This document shows, piece by piece, positions 43,342 through 51,805 of a stretch of 64,000 nt of DNA (within the stretch, counting starts at the first letter, position 1; each line of letters opens with the position of its first letter). The stretch comes from an uncultured Flavobacteriaceae bacterium. Lineage in GTDB: Bacteria > Bacteroidota > Bacteroidia > Flavobacteriales > Flavobacteriaceae. Where the stretch lies: contig CALHGE010000022.1 of NCBI GenBank assembly GCA_938029725.1, forward strand, positions 1 to 64,000. The letters are read 5' to 3'. Below the pieces are notes generated by a model. It was not told where the DNA came from. It saw only the letters and a program-made list of their open reading frames with translations, and did no database searches. A program made the position numbers and the translations under genes.

Positions 43342-43830
43342 ATGCAAAAAGAGACCGAATTTGTTCGCATTATAAAAGAGAACGAAGGCGTGATCTTCAA
43401 AATCACAACGCTGTATACAGATAATCGTGATGATCAGAAAGATTTGTATCAAGATGTAGTCTATCAATTATGGAAATCTTTTGATTCTTTTCGATCAGAG
43501 TCCAAAATTAGTACTTGGATGTATCGTATTGCATTAAATACTTCCCTTACAAGACTCAAAAAAACTAAGCGAATGGGAAACCCGGTCTCAATAGACAGGG
43601 TTGTAATGCAGCAGACTGAAAATTATGACCCTGAATTTGAGGAAAAGTTAAAGCTATTGTATTCTCATATCAAGCAATTAAGTGTATTAGAAAAAGCGTT
43701 GATGCTACTATTACTGGAAGGTAAAAAATATGAAGAAATAGCCGAAATCACAGGGCTCTCATCAAGTAATGTGGGAACCAAAATATCTCGAATCAAGCAA
43801 AAATTAAAGAATCAAATTGTAAACAAATAG
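43342..43830 (+). CDS. ECF-type RNA polymerase sigma factor
   Basis: A 162-residue extracytoplasmic-function sigma factor. Region 2 contains DQKDLYQDVVYQLWKSFDSF and STWMYRIALNTSL. Region 4 contains YEEIAEITGLSSSNVGTKISR. No region 3 is present, as expected for the group. It probably directs transcription of a small regulon in response to an envelope or metabolic signal. The gene for a membrane protein starts 3 bp after its stop, the usual place of an anti-sigma factor. Confidence 0.92.
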   Translation: MQKETEFVRIIKENEGVIFKITTLYTDNRDDQKDLYQDVVYQLWKSFDSFRSESKISTWMYRIALNTSLTRLKKTKRMGNPVSIDRVVMQQTENYDPEFEEKLKLLYSHIKQLSVLEKALMLLLLEGKKYEEIAEITGLSSSNVGTKISRIKQKLKNQIVNK

Positions 43831-43833
43831 ACG

Positions 43834-44433
43834 ATGGAAATTGAAGAAATGAAAGCCCTATGGTCTGATATGAGCGACCAATTAGACCAACAAAAAAAAT
43901 TAACAAACGAAATCATACTAAAGATGACACAAGAACGATACACAAATAAGTTTAGAACAATTTCTAGATATGAAACTTTTGGCGCCTTATTTTGTCTAAT
44001 AGCATTTCTGTTTATTTTAGTAAACATCCAAAAGCTAGATACCTGGTATTTGATGGCCTGCGGTGTAATGACGCTTGCTTTTATAGCTATACTGCCTCTG
44101 CTTACACTGAAATTATTAAGCCAGATTAGAAACTTCAATATTTTAGACAAGAGTTATAAAGAAGCACTTATCGGTTTTCAAAAAGCAAAAAAGAATTTGT
44201 TGAAACTACAGCAAACGGCCATCTATATTAGCTTTATAATACTATTTACATCTTCAGCCGTATTTGCCAAAATATTTGGTAATAAAGACTTCTTTTTAAT
44301 CGATAGAGGAATTAAAGAATACTTGGTTTTTGCTTTTGCTTTTGCTTTTGTTTTCTTCTTTTCTCGCTGGGGCTTTAATGCGTATAAGAAGGTAACTACT
44401 TCAGCAGAAAATGTTTTGAATGAACTAGAATAA
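43834..44433 (+). CDS. Four-helix membrane protein paired with the ECF sigma factor
   Basis: A 199-residue protein. The N-terminal ~45 residues are soluble and charged (MEIEEMKALWSDMSDQLDQQ), then four membrane helices: ~50-70, 72-97, 127-150 and 165-185. The last includes FAFAFAFVFFFS, encoded by a TTTGCT-type microsatellite. It starts 3 bp after the sigma gene, so co-expression is near certain. The position and soluble N-terminus suggest an anti-sigma factor; no classical zinc-binding HxxxCxxC motif is present, so this is inference from context. Confidence 0.6.
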   Translation: MEIEEMKALWSDMSDQLDQQKKLTNEIILKMTQERYTNKFRTISRYETFGALFCLIAFLFILVNIQKLDTWYLMACGVMTLAFIAILPLLTLKLLSQIRNFNILDKSYKEALIGFQKAKKNLLKLQQTAIYISFIILFTSSAVFAKIFGNKDFFLIDRGIKEYLVFAFAFAFVFFFSRWGFNAYKKVTTSAENVLNELE

Positions 44434-44731
44434 ACTAGAGAAGCTATACTTAAGTGCTCTAGTAAAAGAAATCAGTACTAGTTGCACTACAGTTTATTCT
44501 GGCCTTTTTTTATCAAAAAAAAATAGAGAGCAAAGAAGGCTATTTTGTTTTCTAATGATACAAAGTAGTCCTATTTGTAGAAAGCTCTAGTAGAGCTAAG
44601 GCTTTATAAAATGGATTAAAATTAGAGTGGTTTAAAACTTTGGAGTTGCATTAAGCTTAAGAAATATACTCTTTTTAACAAGGATATCTTAAAATTCGTA
44701 TTTTTAGATTCCAACTGTTTAACAATCCGGA

Positions 44732-47083
44732 ATGTACATATCAAAACTTTGTAGGCTAGCGTTAATTTTTCTTTTAGTATCCTCTTGTAAACTGGCCAAA
44801 GAAAATAGGAATGAAATAAAAATAGGAGGTCTCACTGAACCTGTAGAAATTTTAAGAGATCAGTGGGGTGTAAACCATATCTATGCTAAAAACCAACATG
44901 ACCTCTTCTTCGCACAAGGATATGCTGCAGCTAAAGACCGTCTTTTTCAGTTTGAAATTTGGCGTAGACAAGCAACCGGAACCGTAGCAGAAATCTTAGG
45001 CCCTGATGAGTTGCAAAGAGATATAGGAACGCGATTATTTCAATTTCGTGGAAATCTCGAGGAGGAGCTAGATCACTACCATGACGATGGTTCTGAAATT
45101 ATAAATGGGTATACAGCTGGCGTTAACGCATACATCGATGAAATATTAAAGACGCCAGAAAATCTTCCTATAGAATTTAAAATTCTGGGTATTTCTCCTG
45201 AAAAATGGACTCCAGATGTGGTGATTTCAAGACATCAAGGGCTTAAAGGAAATGTAAACCGTGAATTACAATATGGAATGGCAGTTGCCAAAATAGGAGC
45301 AGAGAAGGTAAAAGAACTCATGTGGTTTCACCCGAACGAGCCTAATATTACATTAGATACTAAGATTGATGCGCTTTTGTTCTCTGAAGATATTCTGGCA
45401 GTCCATAAAGCCTATGCCAGTGGTGTTAGCTTTGAAGCGCAAGACATAGATAAAGATTATTTAGACGATGGTAGTAACAATTGGGCCGTAGCGGGTAGCA
45501 AATCAGAAAGTGGGTTTCCAATGTTAGCCAATGACCCCCACCGAAGAGTTGCTTTGCCCTCTTTACGATATATGGTTCATTTGGTTGCACCCGGCTGGAA
45601 TGTGATTGGCGGAGGAGAACCTGAAATTCCAGGGATATCTATTGGCCATAATGAATATGGAGCATGGGGCCTCACCATTTTCAGAACTGATGGTGAAGAT
45701 TTGTATGTTTATGATCTAAACCCTGAGAACCTATCAGAGTACAAATACAAAGATGAGTGGGTTGCCATGAAGGAGATACAAGATATCATAGTAGTGAAGG
45801 GGCAAGACCCTGTAAAAACTACCTTGCGCTATTCGTTGCACGGCCCTGTAACCTATATTGATTCTGTAAACTACAAAGCATATGCGGTCAAGGCAGCATG
45901 GTTGGAAAAAGGAGGTGCCCCGTATTTGGCCTCCCTTCGGATGGATCAATCACAAACTTGGGAAGAATTTAAAGAAGCTTGCACGTATAGCAACATTCCT
46001 GCAGAAAACATGGTTTGGGCCGATAAGAGCGGAAACATTGGCTGGCAAGCCGTCGGTATCACGCCTATCAGAAAAAATCATAGTGGTTTGGTTCCTGTAC
46101 CCGGAGATGGTAGTTATGACTGGGACGGGTATTTGCCTATTCAAGAACGTCCGAATAGTTACAATCCTAAAAAAGGCTATTTAGCAACGGCGAATCAAAA
46201 TGTAACTTCACCTGACTATAAGTATCAAGAAACCTTAAACTATGTTTGGTCTGATTCGTATCGTGGAGCGCGTATTGGTGAAGTACTATCCGAAGAAAAA
46301 ACTTTTAGTGTAAAGGATATGGAAAAACTACAGTCTGATTACCTTTCTATTCCAGCTAGGTCGTTAGTTCCGATGCTTAAAGACCTCCCTATGAATTCAG
46401 CGAAAGCTGAGGAGGCGAAAGACAAACTTTTGAAATGGAATTCTGTTTTAGATGAAAATTCGATAGCAGCTGGAATCTATGCAATGTGGGAACGTATAAT
46501 TCGACAAGAAGCAGAAAACGCATTTATTCCTGAGGAGGTAGACGGCTTGATATCCTTACAATTAGAAAAAATTATTTCATGGCTTGAGATAGATGAGAAA
46601 ACCTTTGGACCGAGTTTTAAAAAACTAAATAAAAAAGAATTTTTGCAAAATACTTTAGCGATAAGCATTCAAAAGCTAGACGAAAAATTAGGGACAGATA
46701 TGACAAAGTGGCAATACGGACAAGCCAATTTTAAACATTCTAGTATGAAAAATGCTTTGTCTCCATTTGTAAGTGATAGCTTGAGAAAGAAAATTGACTT
46801 AGGCACTTTACCAAGAGGTGGAAATAGTTTCACTCCAAATTCTACTGGAAACAATGATAATCAAGTAAGCGGCGCCAGCTTTAAGTTTATTAGCGATTTA
46901 AGTGATTGGGATAAAGCTTTAATGATCAACTCGCCAGGACAATCGGCGAATCCGGAAAGTAAATATTATAGCAATCTCTTTGAAATTTGGGCAAAGAACG
47001 AATATTTTCCAGCCTATTACTCCCGCCAAAAAATAGAAAGTGTTACCGATAAAACAACATTACTAGTGCCAGAAAGCAACTAA
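44732..47083 (+). CDS. Penicillin acylase family lipoprotein
   Basis: A 783-residue Ntn-hydrolase. The signal MYISKLCRLALIFLLVSSC is a lipoprotein type. The precursor is expected to be cut into small and large chains before the catalytic Ser in DDGSNNWAVAG (~residue 248). The second half keeps the GWNVIGGGEPEIPG and MVWADKSGNIGW blocks, the Asn-rich AIATANQNVTSPDY-like region and PRGGNSFTPN. Family members hydrolyse N-acyl homoserine lactones, beta-lactam side chains or other amides. Here the natural substrate is unknown. It is transcribed alone. Confidence 0.88.
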   Translation: MYISKLCRLALIFLLVSSCKLAKENRNEIKIGGLTEPVEILRDQWGVNHIYAKNQHDLFFAQGYAAAKDRLFQFEIWRRQATGTVAEILGPDELQRDIGTRLFQFRGNLEEELDHYHDDGSEIINGYTAGVNAYIDEILKTPENLPIEFKILGISPEKWTPDVVISRHQGLKGNVNRELQYGMAVAKIGAEKVKELMWFHPNEPNITLDTKIDALLFSEDILAVHKAYASGVSFEAQDIDKDYLDDGSNNWAVAGSKSESGFPMLANDPHRRVALPSLRYMVHLVAPGWNVIGGGEPEIPGISIGHNEYGAWGLTIFRTDGEDLYVYDLNPENLSEYKYKDEWVAMKEIQDIIVVKGQDPVKTTLRYSLHGPVTYIDSVNYKAYAVKAAWLEKGGAPYLASLRMDQSQTWEEFKEACTYSNIPAENMVWADKSGNIGWQAVGITPIRKNHSGLVPVPGDGSYDWDGYLPIQERPNSYNPKKGYLATANQNVTSPDYKYQETLNYVWSDSYRGARIGEVLSEEKTFSVKDMEKLQSDYLSIPARSLVPMLKDLPMNSAKAEEAKDKLLKWNSVLDENSIAAGIYAMWERIIRQEAENAFIPEEVDGLISLQLEKIISWLEIDEKTFGPSFKKLNKKEFLQNTLAISIQKLDEKLGTDMTKWQYGQANFKHSSMKNALSPFVSDSLRKKIDLGTLPRGGNSFTPNSTGNNDNQVSGASFKFISDLSDWDKALMINSPGQSANPESKYYSNLFEIWAKNEYFPAYYSRQKIESVTDKTTLLVPESN

Positions 47084-47287
47084 AAGTGCTTTCTAGAAAC
47101 TAGAAATTCTCTTATTCAAGCCATTGCATGCACCTGCAAATCGCGCTTGTTCGTTGCTCATGTTATGCTAACGGTAGGCGTTAGAATGAAGGAGGGTGAA
47201 ACAGTGAACTAGACCTATAGCCATAGAATACCAAAACTAAATGGTAAGTTTTGGTGCCTTTTGGAGTTTTAAACCTATAAATAAGGA

Positions 47288-47923
47288 TTACAAAACTTCC
47301 CAGAGCTGCCGCTGTATATAATCAAGAATAAGCATCCAGTTCATTTTTAGAACCAATGAGGCTGTGGGCATATTATCATCTTCAATTGCCGAAATAATAG
47401 CATCATGTTGATTATCAGATTTAGAGTATAACAGGTCATCTGCCATAAACTCTCGCTCATAAAAAAATATTCGGATTTTTAAATCATCAAGAATATGCTG
47501 CGCAAGGCTATTTCCGTATTTCTGAGTGAGTAATTTATGAAAACCCAATTTAGCGTTGATACGTGCTACGGTATCCTGCGCGTTTTTGAAAACCAACTGT
47601 TGAATTTTAAGCTGTTCAATTGCTGCTGCATCAAATTCGGAGTTTTCTATGGCTAACACTTCTAAATCAGCTACTAATTCATACAGGTCTTTTGCTTCTT
47701 TTAAACTGAGTTCAGAAATGATGAATCCGCGATTTGGAATTGCAGTTATAATACGTGATTGCTGTAACTGTGTCAAAGCTTCACGAATAGGAGTCACGCT
47801 AACATTTAGTTTACGTGCAAGCGCCGCCAAATTTATGGTTTGTCCCTCTTGCAGATTACCTTGCTTCATCTCATTAATGAGGAATTCACGTACCTGATCT
47901 CGAAAACTTGTTTTAATAACCAT
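47288..47923 (-). CDS. GntR-family regulator with FCD domain
   Basis: A 211-residue transcription factor. The N-terminal winged helix is at ~5-70 (LQEGQTINLAALARKLNVSV, TPIREALTQLQQSRIITA, NRGFIISEL). The C-terminal FCD ligand domain is helical (~80-205) with NSEFDAAAIEQL and HDAIISAIEDDNMPTA. FCD regulators often control catabolism of organic acids or sugars. No target operator was identified. The nearest gene is the penicillin acylase gene, convergent with it, with no direct evidence that it is the target. Confidence 0.85.
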   Translation of the reverse strand: MVIKTSFRDQVREFLINEMKQGNLQEGQTINLAALARKLNVSVTPIREALTQLQQSRIITAIPNRGFIISELSLKEAKDLYELVADLEVLAIENSEFDAAAIEQLKIQQLVFKNAQDTVARINAKLGFHKLLTQKYGNSLAQHILDDLKIRIFFYEREFMADDLLYSKSDNQHDAIISAIEDDNMPTASLVLKMNWMLILDYIQRQLWEVL

Positions 47924-48153
47924 AAGCTAAAAGTAATATATCGTATACGATTTTAAAGCAAATATATTGTCATTCTTCAGTTTATTGTGGTTTTTAGCCT
48001 AAAAACTAGCTATAGTTAAGAAGTATTTAGCAAAGTACTTGCTAAGCTCTCAAGACAGCGCTATCTTTGACAAATTCTAGAAAAGACTAGTTTCTTTTCT
48101 TCAGTTGCCACTATTGGCTATTGAAAACTTAATACTACAACAGCATATAAACT

Positions 48154-48606
48154 ATGGCTAGAGCTCAAGAAACCTATGGTAAAAAAGAACGGGAAAAGAA
48201 ACGTTTAAAAAAACGTGAGGAAAAAAAGAAAAAGAAAGCAGAACGACAAGCAAATTCTAATACAGGAGCTACGTTTGAAGAGCAGCTAGTCTACGTTGAC
48301 GAGAACGGACATTTTACAGATACTCCTCCTGACCCTACCAAAAAGGTTAAAATTGATGCTGAAAGTATAGTTTTAGGCATTCCAAAGAAAGAAGACCAAG
48401 AACCCGAAGATCCGGTTAGAAAAGGTAAAGTTTCTTTCTTCGACACCTCAAAAGGTTTTGGTTTTATTATTGACTCTGAGAACAATGAAAAATATTTTGT
48501 TCACGTCAGTGGTCTAGTTGATGAAATAGCTGAGAATGATAAAGTTTCTTTTGAACTTGAGAGAGGTATGAAAGGTATGAATGCTGTTCGCGTAAAGACG
48601 GTATAG
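48154..48606 (+). CDS. Cold-shock-domain RNA-binding protein with basic N-terminal extension
   Basis: A 150-residue protein with two parts. Residues 1-35 are extremely Lys/Glu/Arg-rich (KREEKKKKKAERQ) and probably disordered or coiled. Residues ~88-150 form a cold-shock domain: RKGKVSFFDTSKGFGFI contains RNP1-like FGFI, and KYFVHVSGLVDEI has RNP2-like FVH. This split architecture is typical of Bacteroidota cold-shock proteins. It is likely an RNA chaperone. About 240 bp of unannotated sequence lie between it and the terminator at 48847. Confidence 0.85.
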   Translation: MARAQETYGKKEREKKRLKKREEKKKKKAERQANSNTGATFEEQLVYVDENGHFTDTPPDPTKKVKIDAESIVLGIPKKEDQEPEDPVRKGKVSFFDTSKGFGFIIDSENNEKYFVHVSGLVDEIAENDKVSFELERGMKGMNAVRVKTV

Positions 48607-48846
48607 TCCTCTTTGTTGTTCTAAGCATTTTTTAAAAAAAAATCGCTGTTCCTTGTGCATACATGATATTAATTCCGTTTTAAAAGTACATAAATCTTAA
48701 AATAGTCTTTGATTTAGGGGTATGCATATGTGATACATCTGCAGGCCTTACATAATCGGCTAGAATTACAGCATAAATAGCTTTAAAAGACAAAGGGAAA
48801 AAAAAAGCAAACCTTTACCCATAGGGTAGTGGCATTGCTAAAAATT

Positions 48847-48882
48847 AAAAAGGCCTGTACTTGATTAAGTACAGGCCTTTTT
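48847..48882. terminator. Strong bidirectional intrinsic terminator
   Basis: A 16-bp perfect stem (AAAAAGGCCTGTACTT) with a 4-nt GATT loop and T-runs in both directions. It could end the cold-shock mRNA from the left and the minus-strand small-ORF array from the right. Confidence 0.9.
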
Positions 48883-49051
48883 ATTGATAAGTTCAAATTC
48901 CGTGATGAGCGGAGTTAACATTTTAAATCTGTCCAACGAATTCTATTGAGGTGATTAGACTCTGAGAAAAAAATTGATGTTGTTGATATTATCGATGATT
49001 GATTGATGATTGTTTTCATAATTTCTAGTCTTTAAAAGGTTTGATCCTTGA

Positions 49052-49138
49052 CTATCTGTAGCGTCGTTTGCTATTCCAGATGTCGCTTTTTGATATTTTT
49101 AATGAATTTGTTACCGAATGTATATTTGAATTTTTCAT
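49052..49138 (-). CDS. 28-residue peptide, array copy 3
   Basis: The ORF starts ATG at 49138 behind the leader CATCATCAAAAAAACAAGATC. The product has MKNSNIHSV at the start and SKSDIWNSKRRYR at the end. Compared with copy 2 it keeps H7, the S-K-S triplet at 16-18, I20-W21-N22 and R25-R26-Y27. The basic C-terminus with a central Trp resembles short membrane-active or RNA-binding peptides; no function is claimed. Confidence 0.5.
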   Translation of the reverse strand: MKNSNIHSVTNSLKISKSDIWNSKRRYR

Positions 49139-49186
49139 GATCTTGTTTTTTTGATGATGTTTGATGAATTTGTTTTTTGATACCGC

Positions 49187-49273
49187 TTAGCTGTATCTTC
49201 TTCTATTGTTCCAGATAGTGCTTTTAGAAACTTCTGAAATTTGTCTTTGGTGATGCTTGTTTAAATTTTCCAT
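49187..49273 (-). CDS. 28-residue peptide, array copy 2
   Basis: The ORF starts ATG at 49273 behind CATCATCAAAAAAAAACAACAACATC, the clearest form of the leader. The product has MENLNKHHQRQ and ends SKSTIWNNRRRYS. It has the same length as copy 3 and aligns to it without gaps. The intervals between stop and next start are A/C-rich and lack G, a feature of well-translated Bacteroidota leaders. Confidence 0.5.
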   Translation of the reverse strand: MENLNKHHQRQISEVSKSTIWNNRRRYS

Positions 49274-49312
49274 GATGTTGTTGTTTTTTTTTGATGATGA
49301 GTACTTCGTTTA

Positions 49313-49426
49313 CTATTGAATCTTTTTACTTTTAAGCCTTTGATCGTATAACTTGTCAGTATTCCAGCCGAATCCTAATGTGAAATAGAGCCTAGGTTTT
49401 AATTGGTGCGGATATAAAGTTTTCAT
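49313..49426 (-). CDS. 37-residue peptide, array copy 1
   Basis: The ORF starts ATG at 49426 behind CACCATCAATAAAAAACAACAGCATT. It is the first unit of the array on the minus strand. The product keeps H7, W21, N22 and Y27 at the same positions as the other copies (GFGWNTDKLY), and then extends by ten basic residues (DQRLKSKKIQ). It is the most divergent copy. Confidence 0.45.
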   Translation of the reverse strand: MKTLYPHQLKPRLYFTLGFGWNTDKLYDQRLKSKKIQ

Positions 49427-49460
49427 AATGCTGTTGTTTTTTATTGATGGTGTAAAATTG

Positions 49461-49886
49461 TTGTTTTTAAACTGCTTTTGATAATCTATGTTGCTGAACT
49501 GTTGATTTCAAAAGATGAATTGTTTTTGATTGTTTCCAATTGACTTACACTTAATAGACGAGCGATTATTATTATTGTTACAGTACTATGCATAAGATGG
49601 TACTGTTTTATGTATAAATTAGCACATAGAAGCCTTAAATTCGTATCAAATTAATTATATATGCCTGATATTAAGTTATTTACTAGTAATTATGATTAAA
49701 TTAAAATTTATTGTTAAAATTTGCACTTCATTAAAATTCAGTAAGATAACAGCAAGAAGCGCTGCCGTGTTTCGTTTAAATAGGAGGTAAGAGTTGAGCG
49801 ATTAACCTTTGTCGAGTTTACCCTCTCGTAGAAAATAAACCCCAAAAAATAGGGTTATATAGGTATCTTATTAAAAACGATGCGCT
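49461..49886. other. 426-bp region without a recognisable gene
   Basis: It is AT-rich, with a series of A/C-rich minus-strand stretches near 49470-49560 that look like further decayed leader sequence. It probably holds the promoter of the array (minus) and of the metallopeptidase-like gene (plus). No ORF or RNA gene was recognised. Confidence 0.5.
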
Positions 49887-51056
49887 ATGAGAATTTTTCA
49901 ATTAAAGTATATTCCATTCAAACTATCCTATCTCTTTATGAGCGTATTGTATATCGTATTAGCTGCTTGCAGTAAGGATGCGAACCTACTTCCTGAGCAA
50001 GAAGATTCCGTAGCTGATGCGATTGAAGAAACAACAGAAGATAATACTGGGGGTGATAGTGCCAACGATGACACTACGAATGATGATTCATCAGATAATA
50101 CAGATTCAACAACACCTGGGCTAATCGTATTTGAGGAAGGCTTTACCTTAGACGAGACAAGATCTGTTGTCAATTATGTTTTATCACCATCTGATTACAA
50201 TCAATTTCTTGAGGGCGAAGGAAATATTTCTATGGTTACTGAAAAAGCATATCAATACCTAAAGGATGACTTTGATTATGTCATCATACTCTCAGTAGAA
50301 GCAATAAAGCCGCCTGATTTATTTTATGGTATATCAAGATTAGTCCAGAATCAAGTACGAGGCTTAGGGAGTAACACCTATGACAACTCTGCGGCATACG
50401 GTTCTGACGGGCAGCTCAAAAGCATCATTTATATGCCGAGAACCGAATACATTTCTAATGGGCCGTTTTTACATGAAATCGCACATTCATGGGCTAACAA
50501 GGGAATTATACCAAGTACGGTTGGCGGCCATTGGGGCTTTGCTAGTACCGCAGGACAATTAGGTGGTTTTGGAGAAATAGAAGCTTTGGGTAACAATACC
50601 TATCAAGGAAAACTAAATGGCTTAAATAGTTTTGGTACGTTCGCCAACGGTGGAAATTCAATAGTATTTGGAAATCTTGAACTCTATGCGATGGGATTCA
50701 TCGGTGCAGACGCATTAGAAAGTGTTCAAGTAGCCGTAAACCCTGAATGGGGCCAAAACCAAGGTGAATTTACAGCAGATGCGATTGAAACTTATGATGC
50801 ACAAGATATTATCGCCACGCATGGTGAACGTATTCCATCTGTAGAAAATTCTCAAAAATCGTTCAAAGCACTTACTGTAGTTATCTCCACAGTAGCTATA
50901 TCTCAAGAAAAAATAGACGAAGTAAGCCTAAATCTGGAGAATTTTTCAAGGCAAGGAAATCCAGATGCTTCTTGGGGAGGTCTTAAAAATTTTTGGTTAG
51001 CGACCCAACAAAAGGCAACTTTTGATTTTACAGTTACCCAGGAGAGTATTAAATAA
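49887..51056 (+). CDS. Putative zinc metallopeptidase lipoprotein
   Basis: A 389-residue exported protein. The signal includes YIVLAAC, a lipobox. Residues ~38-76 are an Asp/Thr/Glu-rich linker (EETTEDNTGGDSANDDTTND). The folded part contains FLHEIAHSW (~195-202), an HExxH zinc site, with GHWGFAS and LELYAMGFIGAD downstream, the latter close to the PLELYLMG block seen in related bacterial zincins. I recognise no named family, and a third metal ligand is not certain. It is probably on the cell surface or in the periplasm. Confidence 0.65.
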   Translation: MRIFQLKYIPFKLSYLFMSVLYIVLAACSKDANLLPEQEDSVADAIEETTEDNTGGDSANDDTTNDDSSDNTDSTTPGLIVFEEGFTLDETRSVVNYVLSPSDYNQFLEGEGNISMVTEKAYQYLKDDFDYVIILSVEAIKPPDLFYGISRLVQNQVRGLGSNTYDNSAAYGSDGQLKSIIYMPRTEYISNGPFLHEIAHSWANKGIIPSTVGGHWGFASTAGQLGGFGEIEALGNNTYQGKLNGLNSFGTFANGGNSIVFGNLELYAMGFIGADALESVQVAVNPEWGQNQGEFTADAIETYDAQDIIATHGERIPSVENSQKSFKALTVVISTVAISQEKIDEVSLNLENFSRQGNPDASWGGLKNFWLATQQKATFDFTVTQESIK

Positions 51057-51063
51057 GTTAAGG

Positions 51064-51663
51064 CTATTGTTTATGAAGCTCCTCTAAAAGCGTATCATAA
51101 GTTTCTATTTGAGTAAACAATCGGCCACCTATATTGAGTATGGGTGTTTTAATCGAATCTATAGGAGCAGGCAGGTAGTTTTTTAATTGCTCCTGTATTT
51201 CAGGTTTTTCACTTAGCAGGTGTTTGATGTACTTGTAATTACTCGCATTTAAAGATTTTATAATACGATCACAAGTCAGGCATGCATCAGTAATATATAC
51301 CGTAATCGATTTCTTTGGTTTTATCTTTATACGTTCGAACTCCTTTTTTAAAGCTCTTTTTGAAAGACTATCAGTTACCAACAAATCATATGTGTAATTT
51401 GGTTTTTTATCCCGGGTAAGAACAACTGTTTTTAAATGTACTTTTGACGCTGCAGGAACGCGCACCCATCTCGGGCGGCCTTGGCTTTGTCTAAAATTGG
51501 TCCCTGATATTTTTATTTGGACATCAAAATCTTGCTCGTTCTCGTTAATTGCATAAAAAGCCAAACGATTCGGAATAGCTTTAGTTTCAACACGAAGCGC
51601 TGTTTCTTGTGCATTTATTTTTGCTGCAATAAAAAGAAGCAGCAGAAGAGTGTTTAATTTCAT
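51064..51663 (-). CDS. Secreted glutaredoxin/thioredoxin-like protein
   Basis: A 199-residue protein with signal peptide ending KINAQ. The N-terminal half (~25-110) is a beta-sandwich-like region. The C-terminal ~80 residues look like a thioredoxin-fold domain: SITVYITDACLTCDRIIKSL has a CxxC pair (Cys128, Cys131), followed by KTPILNIGGRLFTQIETY, with the cis-Pro of the fold in KTP. It may reduce or shuttle disulfides in the periplasm. It is convergent with the metallopeptidase-like lipoprotein gene, 7 bp apart. Confidence 0.65.
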   Translation of the reverse strand: MKLNTLLLLLFIAAKINAQETALRVETKAIPNRLAFYAINENEQDFDVQIKISGTNFRQSQGRPRWVRVPAASKVHLKTVVLTRDKKPNYTYDLLVTDSLSKRALKKEFERIKIKPKKSITVYITDACLTCDRIIKSLNASNYKYIKHLLSEKPEIQEQLKNYLPAPIDSIKTPILNIGGRLFTQIETYDTLLEELHKQ

Positions 51664-51805
51664 AGTATGTTTTCTCGAAAGGTAAGATATGGATTCCCCT
51701 AGCGCTAAGACAAAAAAGTCTATTAATTAATAGCCTTTCACGATAAAGAGCTGTAATCAAAATCTTTACTAGTATATGTCCTTAATATTTCACTATTTTA
51801 CAATT

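Larger units (their letters stand above)
48960..49460 (-). repeat. Array of degenerate ~135-165 bp repeats with leader and mini-ORF
   Basis: On the minus strand the pattern CATCATCAAAAAAA...CAACAACATC followed by ATG recurs. Starts are at 49426, 49273 and 49138, with a decayed fourth leader near 48973. Each unit contains a TGGAA(C/T)A block. Start-to-start spacing is 153, 135 and about 165 bp. The last, non-aligning ORF (start 49019, stop 48915) is not credible as a member. The array ends before the terminator at 48847-48882. Confidence 0.75.

Noticed and set aside
48915-49019. Fourth mini-ORF of the array (34 codons, start ATG at 49019)
   Set aside because: It does not align with the other three copies and starts inside the leader-like repeat. 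It is more likely a chance frame in decayed repeat sequence.
48960-49460. CRISPR-like array suggested by regularly repeated A/C-rich blocks
   Set aside because: Units are 135-165 bp, degenerate and unequal in spacing, with no exact direct repeat and unique spacer of 25-45 bp. No cas gene is in the window.
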